In this document: one piece after another, positions 1 to 5,334 of the stretch
Numbering within the stretch: the first letter of the stretch is position 1
Layout: the number at the start of each line of letters is the position of its first letter
Assembly (NCBI GenBank): GCA_964361435.1
Contig: CAYIAN010000031.1
Location: 1-5,996, forward strand
Source: GWA2-46-10 sp964361435
GTDB lineage: Bacteria; Patescibacteriota; Minisyncoccia; UBA6257; Colwellbacteraceae
DNA length: 5,996 nt
Reading direction: 5' to 3'
Program-made: the position numbers and the translations under genes
The notes under the pieces: generated by a model
The model's input: the letters and a program-made list of their open reading frames with translations, nothing else
Database searches by the model: none
Told to the model about the DNA's origin: nothing

Positions 1-605
1 ACTACAAGATTATGTTCTGGGTTAGAAACCTGACCGAGGGTAGCAAAACCAATAGAGGGTAGTTTTCTTACCTCGCCGGAGGGCATCTTTATTTGGGTGT
101 AATCTCCGTCGTGGCTTAAAACCTGTGCGGCACTTCCGGCACTGCGGATAATCTTTCCTCCTCCCCCTGGTCTGGTCTCTAGATTGTGAACATTGTATCC
201 GGCGGGAATCTTTTTCAAAGGCACACGGTTACCAGCCTTAAGGGGGGCTTTAGCTGAAACCAAGATGTTATCCCCTACCTGAGCTTTACTGTGAGCTAGA
301 TGATAATGCCTTTCTCCGTCTTTATATACAACTCTCGCAATAAAGGCACTCCTATATGGATCATATTCCAAGGCCTCAATACGGCCTGGGACATCTAACT
401 TATCTTGTTTGAAATTAATTATTCTATATACCTGCTTTACCCCAGCACCCTGATGACGAACGGTGATGCGACCGGCGTTATTCCTACCGGCGTGGCTCTT
501 GAAGCCGACAGTAGCGGATTTCATAGGCTTAACCTTGCTCAAACCGCCGTACTCTACGGTTGTCATATTGCGCCTGCTTTGGGTGTATCCTTTATACTTC
601 TTCAT
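1..605 (-). CDS. rplB: 50S ribosomal protein L2 (N-terminal part, cut by window edge)
   Basis: L2 is a primary 23S rRNA-binding protein of the large subunit, needed for subunit joining and peptidyl transferase integrity. About 201 codons are visible out of a usual 270-280; the C-terminal part lies beyond the left edge of the window. My translation starts MKKYKGYTQSRRNM and shows L2 signatures in order: GRNNAGRITVRHQGAG, YRIINF, EALEYDPYRSA, a PLKAGNRVPL stretch, VHNLETRPGGGGK, IRSAGSAAQVL and MPSGEVRKL. The ATG at 605-603 shares one base with the TAA of rplW (TAATG), so translation is probably coupled; no Shine-Dalgarno sequence is visible. The N-terminus is a few residues shorter than in E. 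coli. Identification is secure from the sequence. Confidence 0.97.
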   Translation of the reverse strand, partial: MKKYKGYTQSRRNMTTVEYGGLSKVKPMKSATVGFKSHAGRNNAGRITVRHQGAGVKQVYRIINFKQDKLDVPGRIEALEYDPYRSAFIARVVYKDGERHYHLAHSKAQVGDNILVSAKAPLKAGNRVPLKKIPAGYNVHNLETRPGGGGKIIRSAGSAAQVLSHDGDYTQIKMPSGEVRKLPSIGFATLGQVSNPEHNLV

Positions 606-859
606 TAGTGTGGAATGACATCAATGGTTTCTCCCGCCTTGATGGTTACAATAGCTTTCTTGTATTCGTGGCCCTTCTTTCTGTTTCTTACAATATTCAC
701 ATCCACCACGTGAATTTTATACATTCCTTCAAGTGCTTCCTTGATTTGGTGTTTATTGGCATCGGAGTGAGCCAAGAAGATGTATTTATCAATAGCACCG
801 AGGTCGGTGCCTTTCTCGCTGATGAGAGGTTGTTTAATTATCTTACTTTTTAAATCCAT
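605..859 (-). CDS. rplW: 50S ribosomal protein L23
   Basis: L23 binds 23S rRNA domain III near the exit tunnel and is the docking site for trigger factor and SRP. The 84-residue product has the family pattern: an IIKQPLISEKGT start, then ANKHQIKEALEGMYKIHVVDVN, then RKKGHEYKKAIVTIKAGETID. It is a little shorter than the usual 95-100 residues. I start it at the ATG at 859-857; the frame could be extended four codons to a TTG at 871, but the ATG gives the typical L23 beginning (MDLKSKIIKQPLISEKG). The gene overlaps the end of rplD by 17 bases and ends one base into the rplB start, so it is likely translated by coupling. No clear Shine-Dalgarno sequence precedes it. Confidence 0.95.
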   Translation of the reverse strand: MDLKSKIIKQPLISEKGTDLGAIDKYIFLAHSDANKHQIKEALEGMYKIHVVDVNIVRNRKKGHEYKKAIVTIKAGETIDVIPH

Positions 860-1475
860 AGTGTTTATCAATTGTCTCTAACGCGCCTTGCTCGATAATA
901 ACAACTCCGTATCTCAAAAGATCATATACATTCAAAGCTCTTGGATCGGTTACCTTCACCTTTTCCATATTCCCAGCTGCTCCAAAGACAGCTTTGTTTG
1001 CGGGAGCGACAATAATCAAAGCATTTTGCCTCGGAGAAAGACTCTTTAGGGCATCTCTTAATAACTTAGTCTTTGGCTCAGTTACACCCAACGAGTCCAC
1101 TACCTTTATTTCACCTTCAGCTAATCTCTTTGAAAAAATGGCGAACATTGCACCCTGGCGCATCTTTTGAGGAATACTCAAGCTATATACTTTCTCTTTA
1201 TTTGGTCCGTGAGTTCTTCCACCCCCTACCCACAATGGAGATCTGATAGATCCGTGCCTCGCACGCCCGGTTCCCTTTTGCCTCCAAGGTTTCTTTCCAC
1301 CTCCTCTCACTTCACCCCTGTCTTTGGCGTGAGCAATTCTTTCACGGCGGTTGGTTTCTTGAACTCGCAAAGCTTGGTGAACTAAATCAGCGTTCCAAGA
1401 AGCGCCGAAAAGTTTATCGGAAACCTCAACGTTTCCAATCTTTTCTCCATCCTTGTTGTATAGGTCAGTTTTCAT
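843..1475 (-). CDS. rplD: 50S ribosomal protein L4
   Basis: L4 is an early-assembly 23S rRNA-binding protein whose long loop lines the peptide exit tunnel; in E. coli it also represses its own S10 operon. The 210-residue product is of normal length. Residues about 57-92 carry the tunnel loop (VRGGGKKPWRQKGTGRARHG and then SPLWVGGGRTHGP), the clearest L4 signature. The C-terminal fold follows, ending near VIIEQGALETIDKHYG. The ATG at 1475-1473 lies one base after the TAA of rplC (TAATATG) and has no Shine-Dalgarno sequence, so coupling to rplC is likely. The gene overlaps rplW by 17 bases. Whether L4 regulates this operon cannot be read from the sequence; in E. coli the leader lies upstream of rpsJ, whereas here the genes are split by an insert. 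Confidence 0.97.
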   Translation of the reverse strand: MKTDLYNKDGEKIGNVEVSDKLFGASWNADLVHQALRVQETNRRERIAHAKDRGEVRGGGKKPWRQKGTGRARHGSIRSPLWVGGGRTHGPNKEKVYSLSIPQKMRQGAMFAIFSKRLAEGEIKVVDSLGVTEPKTKLLRDALKSLSPRQNALIIVAPANKAVFGAAGNMEKVKVTDPRALNVYDLLRYGVVIIEQGALETIDKHYGFKK

Positions 1476-1476
1476 A

Positions 1477-1908
1477 TTACTTAACGGTTAAGTTATATAT
1501 CTTCAACTTTCCTCCCTTTACTCCGGGAACCGCTCCCTTTACCAAAAGTAAATTCTGATCTTTTTCATATGCGATGACCTTCAACTTCTTGGCGTTAATA
1601 TTGTCTCCTCCCATACGGCCTCCCATCCGAGTTCCAGGAAACACCCTTTGGGGACCGGTAGCGCCGATAGAACCAGGAGCACGGTTAGTATGCTTAGTAC
1701 CGTGGGTCATCATGGCCGCACCGGAAAATCCATGTCTTTTAACCACACCTTGGAACCCTTTTCCCTTGCTAACCCCTGAAACCTGCACTTTATCGCCAAC
1801 GTTAAATTCCACTCCTCCTTCTTGGAGCTTTATGAAGGTTACCGGGACCACATCCTCCTCGCGGAAGACTTGTCCCATTTTTATCTTTATACCTTTGGCG
1901 TATTCCAT
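1477..1908 (-). CDS. rplC: 50S ribosomal protein L3, short form
   Basis: L3 is an assembly-initiating 23S rRNA-binding protein whose long loop reaches the peptidyl transferase centre. The product has the N-terminal strand (KGIKIKMGQVF, VVPVTFIK), the SGVSKGKGFQGVVKRHGF signature, the loop THGTKHTNRAPGSIGATGPQ, RMGGRMGG and the C-terminal LLLVKGAVPG. From the ATG at 1908 it is 143 residues, about 65 shorter than E. coli L3 (209). By eye the missing part is one block between the PVTFI strand and the VGDKVQVSG strand, matching roughly E. coli residues 30-85. The frame extends upstream to a TTG at 1932, but those eight residues (MPSFLALI) do not resemble an L3 N-terminus, so I prefer the ATG. There is no Shine-Dalgarno sequence. 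It is the first ribosomal gene after the insert and appears to have its own promoter. Confidence 0.93.
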   Translation of the reverse strand: MEYAKGIKIKMGQVFREEDVVPVTFIKLQEGGVEFNVGDKVQVSGVSKGKGFQGVVKRHGFSGAAMMTHGTKHTNRAPGSIGATGPQRVFPGTRMGGRMGGDNINAKKLKVIAYEKDQNLLLVKGAVPGVKGGKLKIYNLTVK

Positions 1909-1918
1909 TATTAGAGCC

Positions 1919-1953
1919 AAAAAAGAGGGCAAGTAAACAAAACAAAACGCCCC
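1919..1953 (-). promoter_or_regulatory. Possible attenuator hairpin just before rplC
   Basis: On the minus strand GGGGC (1953-1949) can pair with GCCCT (1930-1926), and six T follow at 1924-1919, only about ten bases before the rplC ATG. The loop is 18 bases, T-rich and unstructured, so the stem is weak. The same GGGGC is also the 3' arm of the upstream terminator hairpin, so the two structures exclude each other. A transcript starting near 1961 would lack the upstream arm and could form only this one. This is inference from base pairing alone. Confidence 0.3.
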
Positions 1954-1965
1954 TTTAGGCAGGGC
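1937..1965 (-). terminator. Candidate intrinsic terminator of the inserted gene block
   Basis: On the minus strand GCCCT (1965-1961) pairs with GGGGC (1953-1949), giving four Watson-Crick pairs and one U-G pair around a seven-base loop. A T-rich tail interrupted by single Gs follows (GTTTTGTTTTGTTT). It lies about 47 bases after the stop of the metallohydrolase gene and before rplC, where a terminator for the insert would be expected. The stem is short and the T run imperfect, so termination may be partial. Confidence 0.45.
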
Positions 1966-2007
1966 TTATATTACAACAGAGGTTTATATGAGGCAAGGGC
2001 TATATAC
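1955..2007 (-). repeat. Imperfect tandem duplication in the rplC leader
   Basis: Two copies of a roughly 20-base unit are seen on the minus strand: GTATATAGCCCTTGCCTCA (2007-1989) and GTAATATAAGCCCTGCCTAA (1974-1955). They differ by three single-base gaps and one mismatch. Each holds a -10-like TATA/TAATAT element followed by GCCCT and GCCT. A third GCCCT lies at 1930-1926. The three GCCCT copies begin at 2000, 1965 and 1930, exactly 35 bases apart. The repeat could reflect duplication of a promoter or RNA arm; the function is unknown. Confidence 0.5.
1968..1996 (-). promoter_or_regulatory. Candidate sigma70-type promoter for rplC-rplD-rplW-rplB
   Basis: On the minus strand TTGCCT (1996-1991) is followed after exactly 17 bases by TAATAT (1973-1968). 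The predicted start is about 1961-1960, giving a leader of some 52 bases before the rplC ATG at 1908. The start falls inside the 5' arm or loop of the terminator-like hairpin, so transcripts made here would not form that hairpin. This arrangement would restore independent expression of the ribosomal genes cut off from tuf-rpsJ by the insert. Confidence 0.45.
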
Positions 2008-2012
2008 GATGT

Positions 2013-2666
2013 TTAGACTTCATATTCCTCCCCGGGCCGAAGGGGAATAAACTCAATCCCTACTTCACCAAGCATTTTAGTAGAGAGGGACTGAAACGGC
2101 CCGAGTTCTCGAAGCAAACCGTCGTGGCTTGGTGTGACTCTTCTGGGATGCACCTCTATTGCATAGTCAATTAATTGGCCAATTGTAGCCCAGGGAGCAC
2201 CGAAGGGAACTCCGAGTAATTCTATCTCCCCCGGTGGGGCAAAAAGCGCATCTCCGGGGTGATAGACTACTCCGTTAAACAAATACCCCGTATTCCTTAC
2301 TGCAGATATAGTTTTATGGATAAACCCGTGATCTGTTTCGAATGCCTGCAGTTTAAAATCCCCTACTAAAAACTCCTCTTTATCTTTAACTGTATGCACT
2401 TCAATTCCCTCTCCTCCAAGTAAGCCATGAACCTCCTGGTTACCAATCACTTCCACATTCGGGTTGTTTCCCATAATGGCTTTCAGCGAATCTGTATTTA
2501 GATGATCTCCATGAACATGGGTTACTAAAACTGCATTGACATTACGAATTTTCCTCATCTCCTCCCGCTCCAGGTTATCGCTTGAGAATTGTCCTGGATC
2601 TGTGAGGATTGTGGTATTCCCCTGCTTGAGGGTGAAGCAACTGTGACCTATCTTGTAGATTTTCAT
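2013..2666 (-). CDS. MBL-fold metal-dependent hydrolase, UlaG-like (COG2220 type)
   Basis: The 217-residue product is a complete metallo-beta-lactamase-fold enzyme, probably cytoplasmic as it has no signal peptide. It begins with the short IGHSCFTLKQG strand pair and TDP at 22-24, typical of the UlaG-like branch. The metal ligands are all present: THVHGDH with His50, His52, Asp54 and His55; Asp112-His113; HPGD with Asp139; and PSHD with His181. Two metal ions are therefore expected. Family members include hydrolases, lactonases and nuclease-related enzymes, and the substrate cannot be inferred. The ATG directly follows the TAA of the EVE-nuclease gene (TAAATG, no gap), so the two are almost certainly translated together. 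That suggests a shared function, but the family is also a common housekeeping one, so a role in defence is only a guess. A terminator-like hairpin follows. Confidence 0.88.
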   Translation of the reverse strand: MKIYKIGHSCFTLKQGNTTILTDPGQFSSDNLEREEMRKIRNVNAVLVTHVHGDHLNTDSLKAIMGNNPNVEVIGNQEVHGLLGGEGIEVHTVKDKEEFLVGDFKLQAFETDHGFIHKTISAVRNTGYLFNGVVYHPGDALFAPPGEIELLGVPFGAPWATIGQLIDYAIEVHPRRVTPSHDGLLRELGPFQSLSTKMLGEVGIEFIPLRPGEEYEV

Positions 2667-3785
2667 TTAGTTAACGAATTCGGCTTCTGACACAAGCCAA
2701 CTTAGATCGAAAGATTCATCTCCACCCGTAAATTGTTTATCTAGTTCTCTGACCCTATCGTAGGAGAGAAATTTAACCGCCTTGTTAAGCTGTAAATAGT
2801 TACTTGAGAACGTAGGTCTTTCCAATTGGCTAAGAACCCTGCTTTTCTTACTTCTATCTGCAACTATAAACAAAGGGTAGTTGGAATTAGGAGCCTCTAC
2901 CCTTAAGTCGGAGAGTCGCAATATACCTGAAAATATCTGCGTAGAATGCTCTATCTCAAAGGCTGATTTAATTGAGTATCCCAACTTCCAGACAGTATCT
3001 ATGTTTTCAATTGACTGGGGCACATCAATCGCCTTTCGAAACTCTGGGATTACTAGATCTTTGAATCTTTCACCATGGTATTTATGCGATTGATCGTTCT
3101 TTGGAATCCAGACATCCAACTTTGCCCTAAGACCCAATCGTATAAGTCTCCATTGCATTTCGTCATGTTCAGTTGGAGCTTTTTCTGCATGCTCCTCTAT
3201 AGCCTCATCTACTTTATATAGTTTATCTAATTTGATTTCGTTTAGGTTTTCTCCTTTTTGGAGTTTACTCATAAGCGAAAGAAGATCGCCATAGGTTGAG
3301 AGAAGTCTATCAACTTTTTCCTGTTCAACTGGATAAAATCCCCTTGGAAAGAAATTTTCTTTATACCCTAAATATTTATTGAGCTTTGACTGTTTGACGC
3401 TCACCTCTGATTCGTTAACCAAAAAATACATGTGTTCCCAAGTTTCTCCTCTACTGTCTTTTCCCCAATAGTGTTCTGCTAAAGCTGGGCTGTGAATTTT
3501 AACCGCTACTTCGGCGACAAGCATGATTCGTCCATCCCTATAGATCATGAGGTAATCTCCGGATTCCATATTTTCCCAATTACGGGTATTAGCAGACCCT
3601 GGGGTTGCACCCCAAGCTGCGAAAGTCTGTCCGTGAGTATATTCACGTAGTTTATTTGTGTCTTGTCCTGATAAAAATTTAGAAGCTTCGTCTATAGATC
3701 TTTTGCTCTGGATAGTGTCTCTATAGTGTTTATCTGTATCGTGACCACCACTAGCTACAACAAAGAATACTTTCCTCTTTTTCAT
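2667..3785 (-). CDS. EVE/PUA-like domain fused to a PD-(D/E)XK-like nuclease domain (putative modification-dependent restriction protein)
   Basis: The 372-residue product seems to have two modules. Residues about 6-150 look like an EVE/PUA-like fold: HGQTFAAWG, NW at 69-70, SGDYLMIYRDGRI, LAEHYWGKD, ETWEHMYFL and LGYKENFFPRGF, the usual order of aromatic and GD motifs. Such domains read modified bases. A charged linker (about 155-205) follows. The C-terminal part has MQWRLIRLGLRAKLDVWIP, then Asp263 (IDTVW) and Glu277-Ile-Glu279 followed by HST, then FSGILRLSDL and PLFIVADRSKK. This resembles a nuclease-like family in which D...ExE-x-ST marks the active site; the usual Lys is replaced by Glu279, so catalysis is not proven. 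I start at the ATG at 3785, because the upstream promoter predicts a start at 3786; a GTG at 3788 adds one residue. No methyltransferase is nearby, which fits a type IV-like role. This is inferred from motifs only. Confidence 0.7.
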   Translation of the reverse strand: MKKRKVFFVVASGGHDTDKHYRDTIQSKRSIDEASKFLSGQDTNKLREYTHGQTFAAWGATPGSANTRNWENMESGDYLMIYRDGRIMLVAEVAVKIHSPALAEHYWGKDSRGETWEHMYFLVNESEVSVKQSKLNKYLGYKENFFPRGFYPVEQEKVDRLLSTYGDLLSLMSKLQKGENLNEIKLDKLYKVDEAIEEHAEKAPTEHDEMQWRLIRLGLRAKLDVWIPKNDQSHKYHGERFKDLVIPEFRKAIDVPQSIENIDTVWKLGYSIKSAFEIEHSTQIFSGILRLSDLRVEAPNSNYPLFIVADRSKKSRVLSQLERPTFSSNYLQLNKAVKFLSYDRVRELDKQFTGGDESFDLSWLVSEAEFVN

Positions 3786-3792
3786 CACCTAA

Positions 3793-3822
3793 TTTATACG
3801 TCTTTAGATATACGTCACGCAA
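3793..3822 (-). promoter_or_regulatory. Candidate promoter for the EVE-nuclease/MBL unit, leaderless type
   Basis: On the minus strand TTGCGT (3822-3817) and TATAAA (3798-3793) are separated by 18 bases. The predicted start is at about 3786, one base before the ATG at 3785, so the message would be leaderless. This matches the geometry at abiEi and supports treating the second pair of genes as a separate transcription unit. The AGG close to the ATG is too near to act as a Shine-Dalgarno sequence. Confidence 0.45.
3795..3816 (-). repeat. Short direct repeat inside the promoter, possible operator
   Basis: The 8-mer GACGTATA occurs twice on the minus strand, at 3816-3809 and 3802-3795, with a 14-base period. 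One copy lies in the promoter spacer and the other overlaps the -10 element. The position suits a repressor or activator site, but no candidate regulator is identified and chance cannot be excluded. Confidence 0.3.
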
Positions 3823-3873
3823 GTAGCACATCACCTTCTGTATTTCTGATTTTTTTATTATCCACCATGAATT

Positions 3874-4635
3874 CTATACCCCACTCAATTGACTATTTAG
3901 TTCACGTTCAAGGGTAGCTGGAAAATCCCGTATAATCCCCTGCTGATCAACTGGCAAAAAAGTACCGAGCTCCGTTTTAAAATTAATTTGTTTTGCCTCT
4001 GCAATAACGCTATCTCTGATTCCGGCAAGTTTTTTCTTATGCTCCAGAGAAAGCATTCCTTTCCGCATAATGATATAGAGATCATAAAAATCTCGTGGTT
4101 TTTTGCGCTCTACAAGCGCACCAAAAATCTTTTCTTCCACAATTTCTGTTTGCGGCAAGTGGATGACCGTATAGGTAGGTACAAAATTGTTGGCAATGCT
4201 GTCTACTTCGCCCATAACGCTCTGGCTATTACGTGTTGACACATTTATTTCCACGTTAACCTGCGGATATTCAAACATGCGAAATGTGGCGACACCCAAA
4301 TATCCTCCTTTTGTAGTCCCTATTTTGTCTCCGAGCTCAACTTTTATATCAGCCCGTGCCATCTCCGCTAAGACATGTATAAAAAGCCTCTCAATAAACG
4401 ATTTGATCTCACTTTGACCGACACCAAAAAGAGAGAAATCTAAATCTTCGGAAAAGCGATGACTGCCATAGACAATGCGTAGGGCTGTACCGCCTTTGAA
4501 AAGTAATTTTTCGACATCCGGTAATTTGTATAATTCTGATAAAAAGACATGCTGAAAATATTCCCTGACAATATTTGGGAATACGCCTATTTGGTATTGT
4601 CTACCTAATTTTTCAAGTGTTTCTATTGAAATCAT
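3874..4635 (-). CDS. abiEii: AbiEii-type nucleotidyltransferase toxin
   Basis: This 253-residue protein belongs to the AbiEii/MenT-like nucleotidyltransferase toxins of type IV toxin-antitoxin systems. Relatives block growth by transferring nucleotides, in the studied MenT enzymes to tRNA acceptor ends. The polymerase-beta-like core is visible: LLFKGGTALRIVYG (GGT at 48-50) followed by HRFSEDLDF with Asp64 and Asp66 as metal ligands, then a VNVEINVS strand near 127-133. Later comes the family motif EEKIFGALVERKKPRDFYDLY (167-187, with Lys169, Arg181, Asp182 and Asp185). All key residues are present, so it looks active. The ATG overlaps the TGA of abiEi (ATGA, 4632-4635), giving translational coupling with the antitoxin made first. 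There is no frameshift or truncation. Action on tRNA in this organism is inferred; the founding AbiE system is a phage abortive-infection locus. Confidence 0.9.
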   Translation of the reverse strand: MISIETLEKLGRQYQIGVFPNIVREYFQHVFLSELYKLPDVEKLLFKGGTALRIVYGSHRFSEDLDFSLFGVGQSEIKSFIERLFIHVLAEMARADIKVELGDKIGTTKGGYLGVATFRMFEYPQVNVEINVSTRNSQSVMGEVDSIANNFVPTYTVIHLPQTEIVEEKIFGALVERKKPRDFYDLYIIMRKGMLSLEHKKKLAGIRDSVIAEAKQINFKTELGTFLPVDQQGIIRDFPATLERELNSQLSGV

Positions 4636-5231
4636 CGTAACGTAGATTTAATTATGCCAATAAGTTTCGCGTTATTGAACAATTTTGCGTAACGCAGTGA
4701 TTTTTCCGAATTGATTTTTTCTTTATTAAATCGAGATATTGGTTTTTCTTTATTTTTAAGCCGTAAATAATTTGCATCTACGAACGCTTTTTCGGCATCG
4801 GCAATGTAAAAACTTAATCCTTGTTGTTTTTGAATTTCATAGCCAGTATAAGCGGTTGTTTTTATTTTCCTGTAAGAAAAAACCTTTCCTAGTGTTTCAA
4901 ATTGGCGAGTAGTCTTGGTGGTAACTGAAGTAATCTCGTAGACCGTCTCCGGAATAACTCCATGGTAAGACAGGGCAAACTCAAGCGAGACATAAGACGG
5001 ACTGTAAAGTTTGTTGGCAACGTAAACATCTGGCGGCAAAACATCGGGGAAAACATAGAATCCGCGCTTAACTTGTAAAACAAACCCCTGTTTTTTATAT
5101 CTATGGAGTAAAGAGGCTGTAGCAACATCAGATAGCCCAAACAGAGCGCGAATATCATTTGCGCCAAATAAGTAGAGCTTTTTCCCTTTTATTTTAGCGG
5201 CAAAAACTGTCTGATTTACTAGTTTGGCCAT
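4632..5231 (-). CDS. abiEi: AbiEi-type antitoxin and transcriptional autoregulator
   Basis: The 199-residue product is the antitoxin partner of AbiEii. AbiEi proteins combine an N-terminal winged-helix DNA-binding domain with a C-terminal antitoxin domain and repress their own promoter. Here residues about 22-62 form the winged helix (FGANDIRALFGL, ASLLHRYKKQGF, VKRGFYVF). The C-terminal part shows family features: PSYVSLEFALSYHGVIPE (79-95), EITSVTTKTTRQF, and IADAEKAFVD (143-152). The start ATG at 5231 coincides with the predicted transcription start, so no ribosome-binding site is expected and none is seen. The gene ends in TGA inside the abiEii start. Imperfect inverted repeats around the promoter could be its binding site. 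In AbiE systems the antitoxin does not bind the toxin stably (type IV); that is family knowledge, not seen here. Confidence 0.88.
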   Translation of the reverse strand: MAKLVNQTVFAAKIKGKKLYLFGANDIRALFGLSDVATASLLHRYKKQGFVLQVKRGFYVFPDVLPPDVYVANKLYSPSYVSLEFALSYHGVIPETVYEITSVTTKTTRQFETLGKVFSYRKIKTTAYTGYEIQKQQGLSFYIADAEKAFVDANYLRLKNKEKPISRFNKEKINSEKSLRYAKLFNNAKLIGIIKSTLR

Positions 5232-5234
5232 ATT

Positions 5235-5274
5235 GCCAATTTACTAGAACGATACAAAAAAGTCAATAAATGGC
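5235..5274 (-). promoter_or_regulatory. Imperfect inverted repeat bracketing the abiE promoter, possible AbiEi operator
   Basis: On the minus strand GCCATTTA (5274-5267) lies just upstream of the -35 element. Its near reverse complement TAAATTGGC (5243-5235) overlaps the -10 element, with one extra base. Known AbiEi proteins bind inverted repeats in their own promoter, so this is a natural operator candidate. The arms are short and imperfect. Confidence 0.35.
5238..5266 (-). promoter_or_regulatory. Sigma70-type promoter of abiEi-abiEii, leaderless type
   Basis: On the minus strand TTGACT (5266-5261) and TAAATT (5243-5238) are separated by exactly 17 bases, a strong match to the consensus layout. 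Seven bases downstream of the -10 element the predicted start is 5231, the A of the abiEi ATG. The mRNA would be leaderless. The toxin-antitoxin pair can therefore be expressed independently of read-through from tuf-rpsJ. Confidence 0.6.
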
Positions 5275-5334
5275 TGTGAATAGCCTAAAATACTAATCCG
5301 CGCTCTTTTATTCAGTTATACTTGCGCATTCCAC

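Larger units (their letters stand above)
1909..5334 (-). other. Accessory defence-type insert between rpsJ and rplC
   Basis: About 3.4 kb separates rpsJ from rplC, genes that are normally adjacent. The block carries AbiEi, AbiEii, an EVE-nuclease protein and an MBL-fold hydrolase, all co-oriented with the ribosomal genes. Parts of it look more AT-rich than the flanks: 4681-4740 has 16 G+C in 60 bases, against 35 in 60 at 1261-1320 in rplD. These two samples are illustrative, not an average. I see no integrase, transposase, terminal inverted repeats or target duplication, so the route of entry is unknown. Confidence 0.75.

Noticed and set aside
405..608. Plus-strand reading frame opposite rplB
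   Set aside because: It lies within the well-supported L2 coding frame on the other strand and has no family resemblance; it is a shadow of that gene.
1574..1936. 120-codon plus-strand reading frame opposite rplC
   Set aside because: It is antisense to L3 and proline-rich, as expected from the complement of a Gly-rich ribosomal protein; it is not a gene.
3815..3868. A 17-codon minus-strand reading frame (MVDNKKIRNTEGDVLLA) between abiEii and the EVE-nuclease gene
   Set aside because: It is very short, has no recognisable homology and no clear ribosome-binding site; it could be a remnant or a leader peptide, but nothing supports translation.
4889..5167. Minus-strand frame inside abiEi in another phase
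   Set aside because: It overlaps a clear AbiEi coding frame, has no motif and no start signal.
1909..5334. Transposon or integron as the vehicle of the insert
   Set aside because: No transposase, integrase, terminal inverted repeat or matching direct repeat was found at the two edges by eye.
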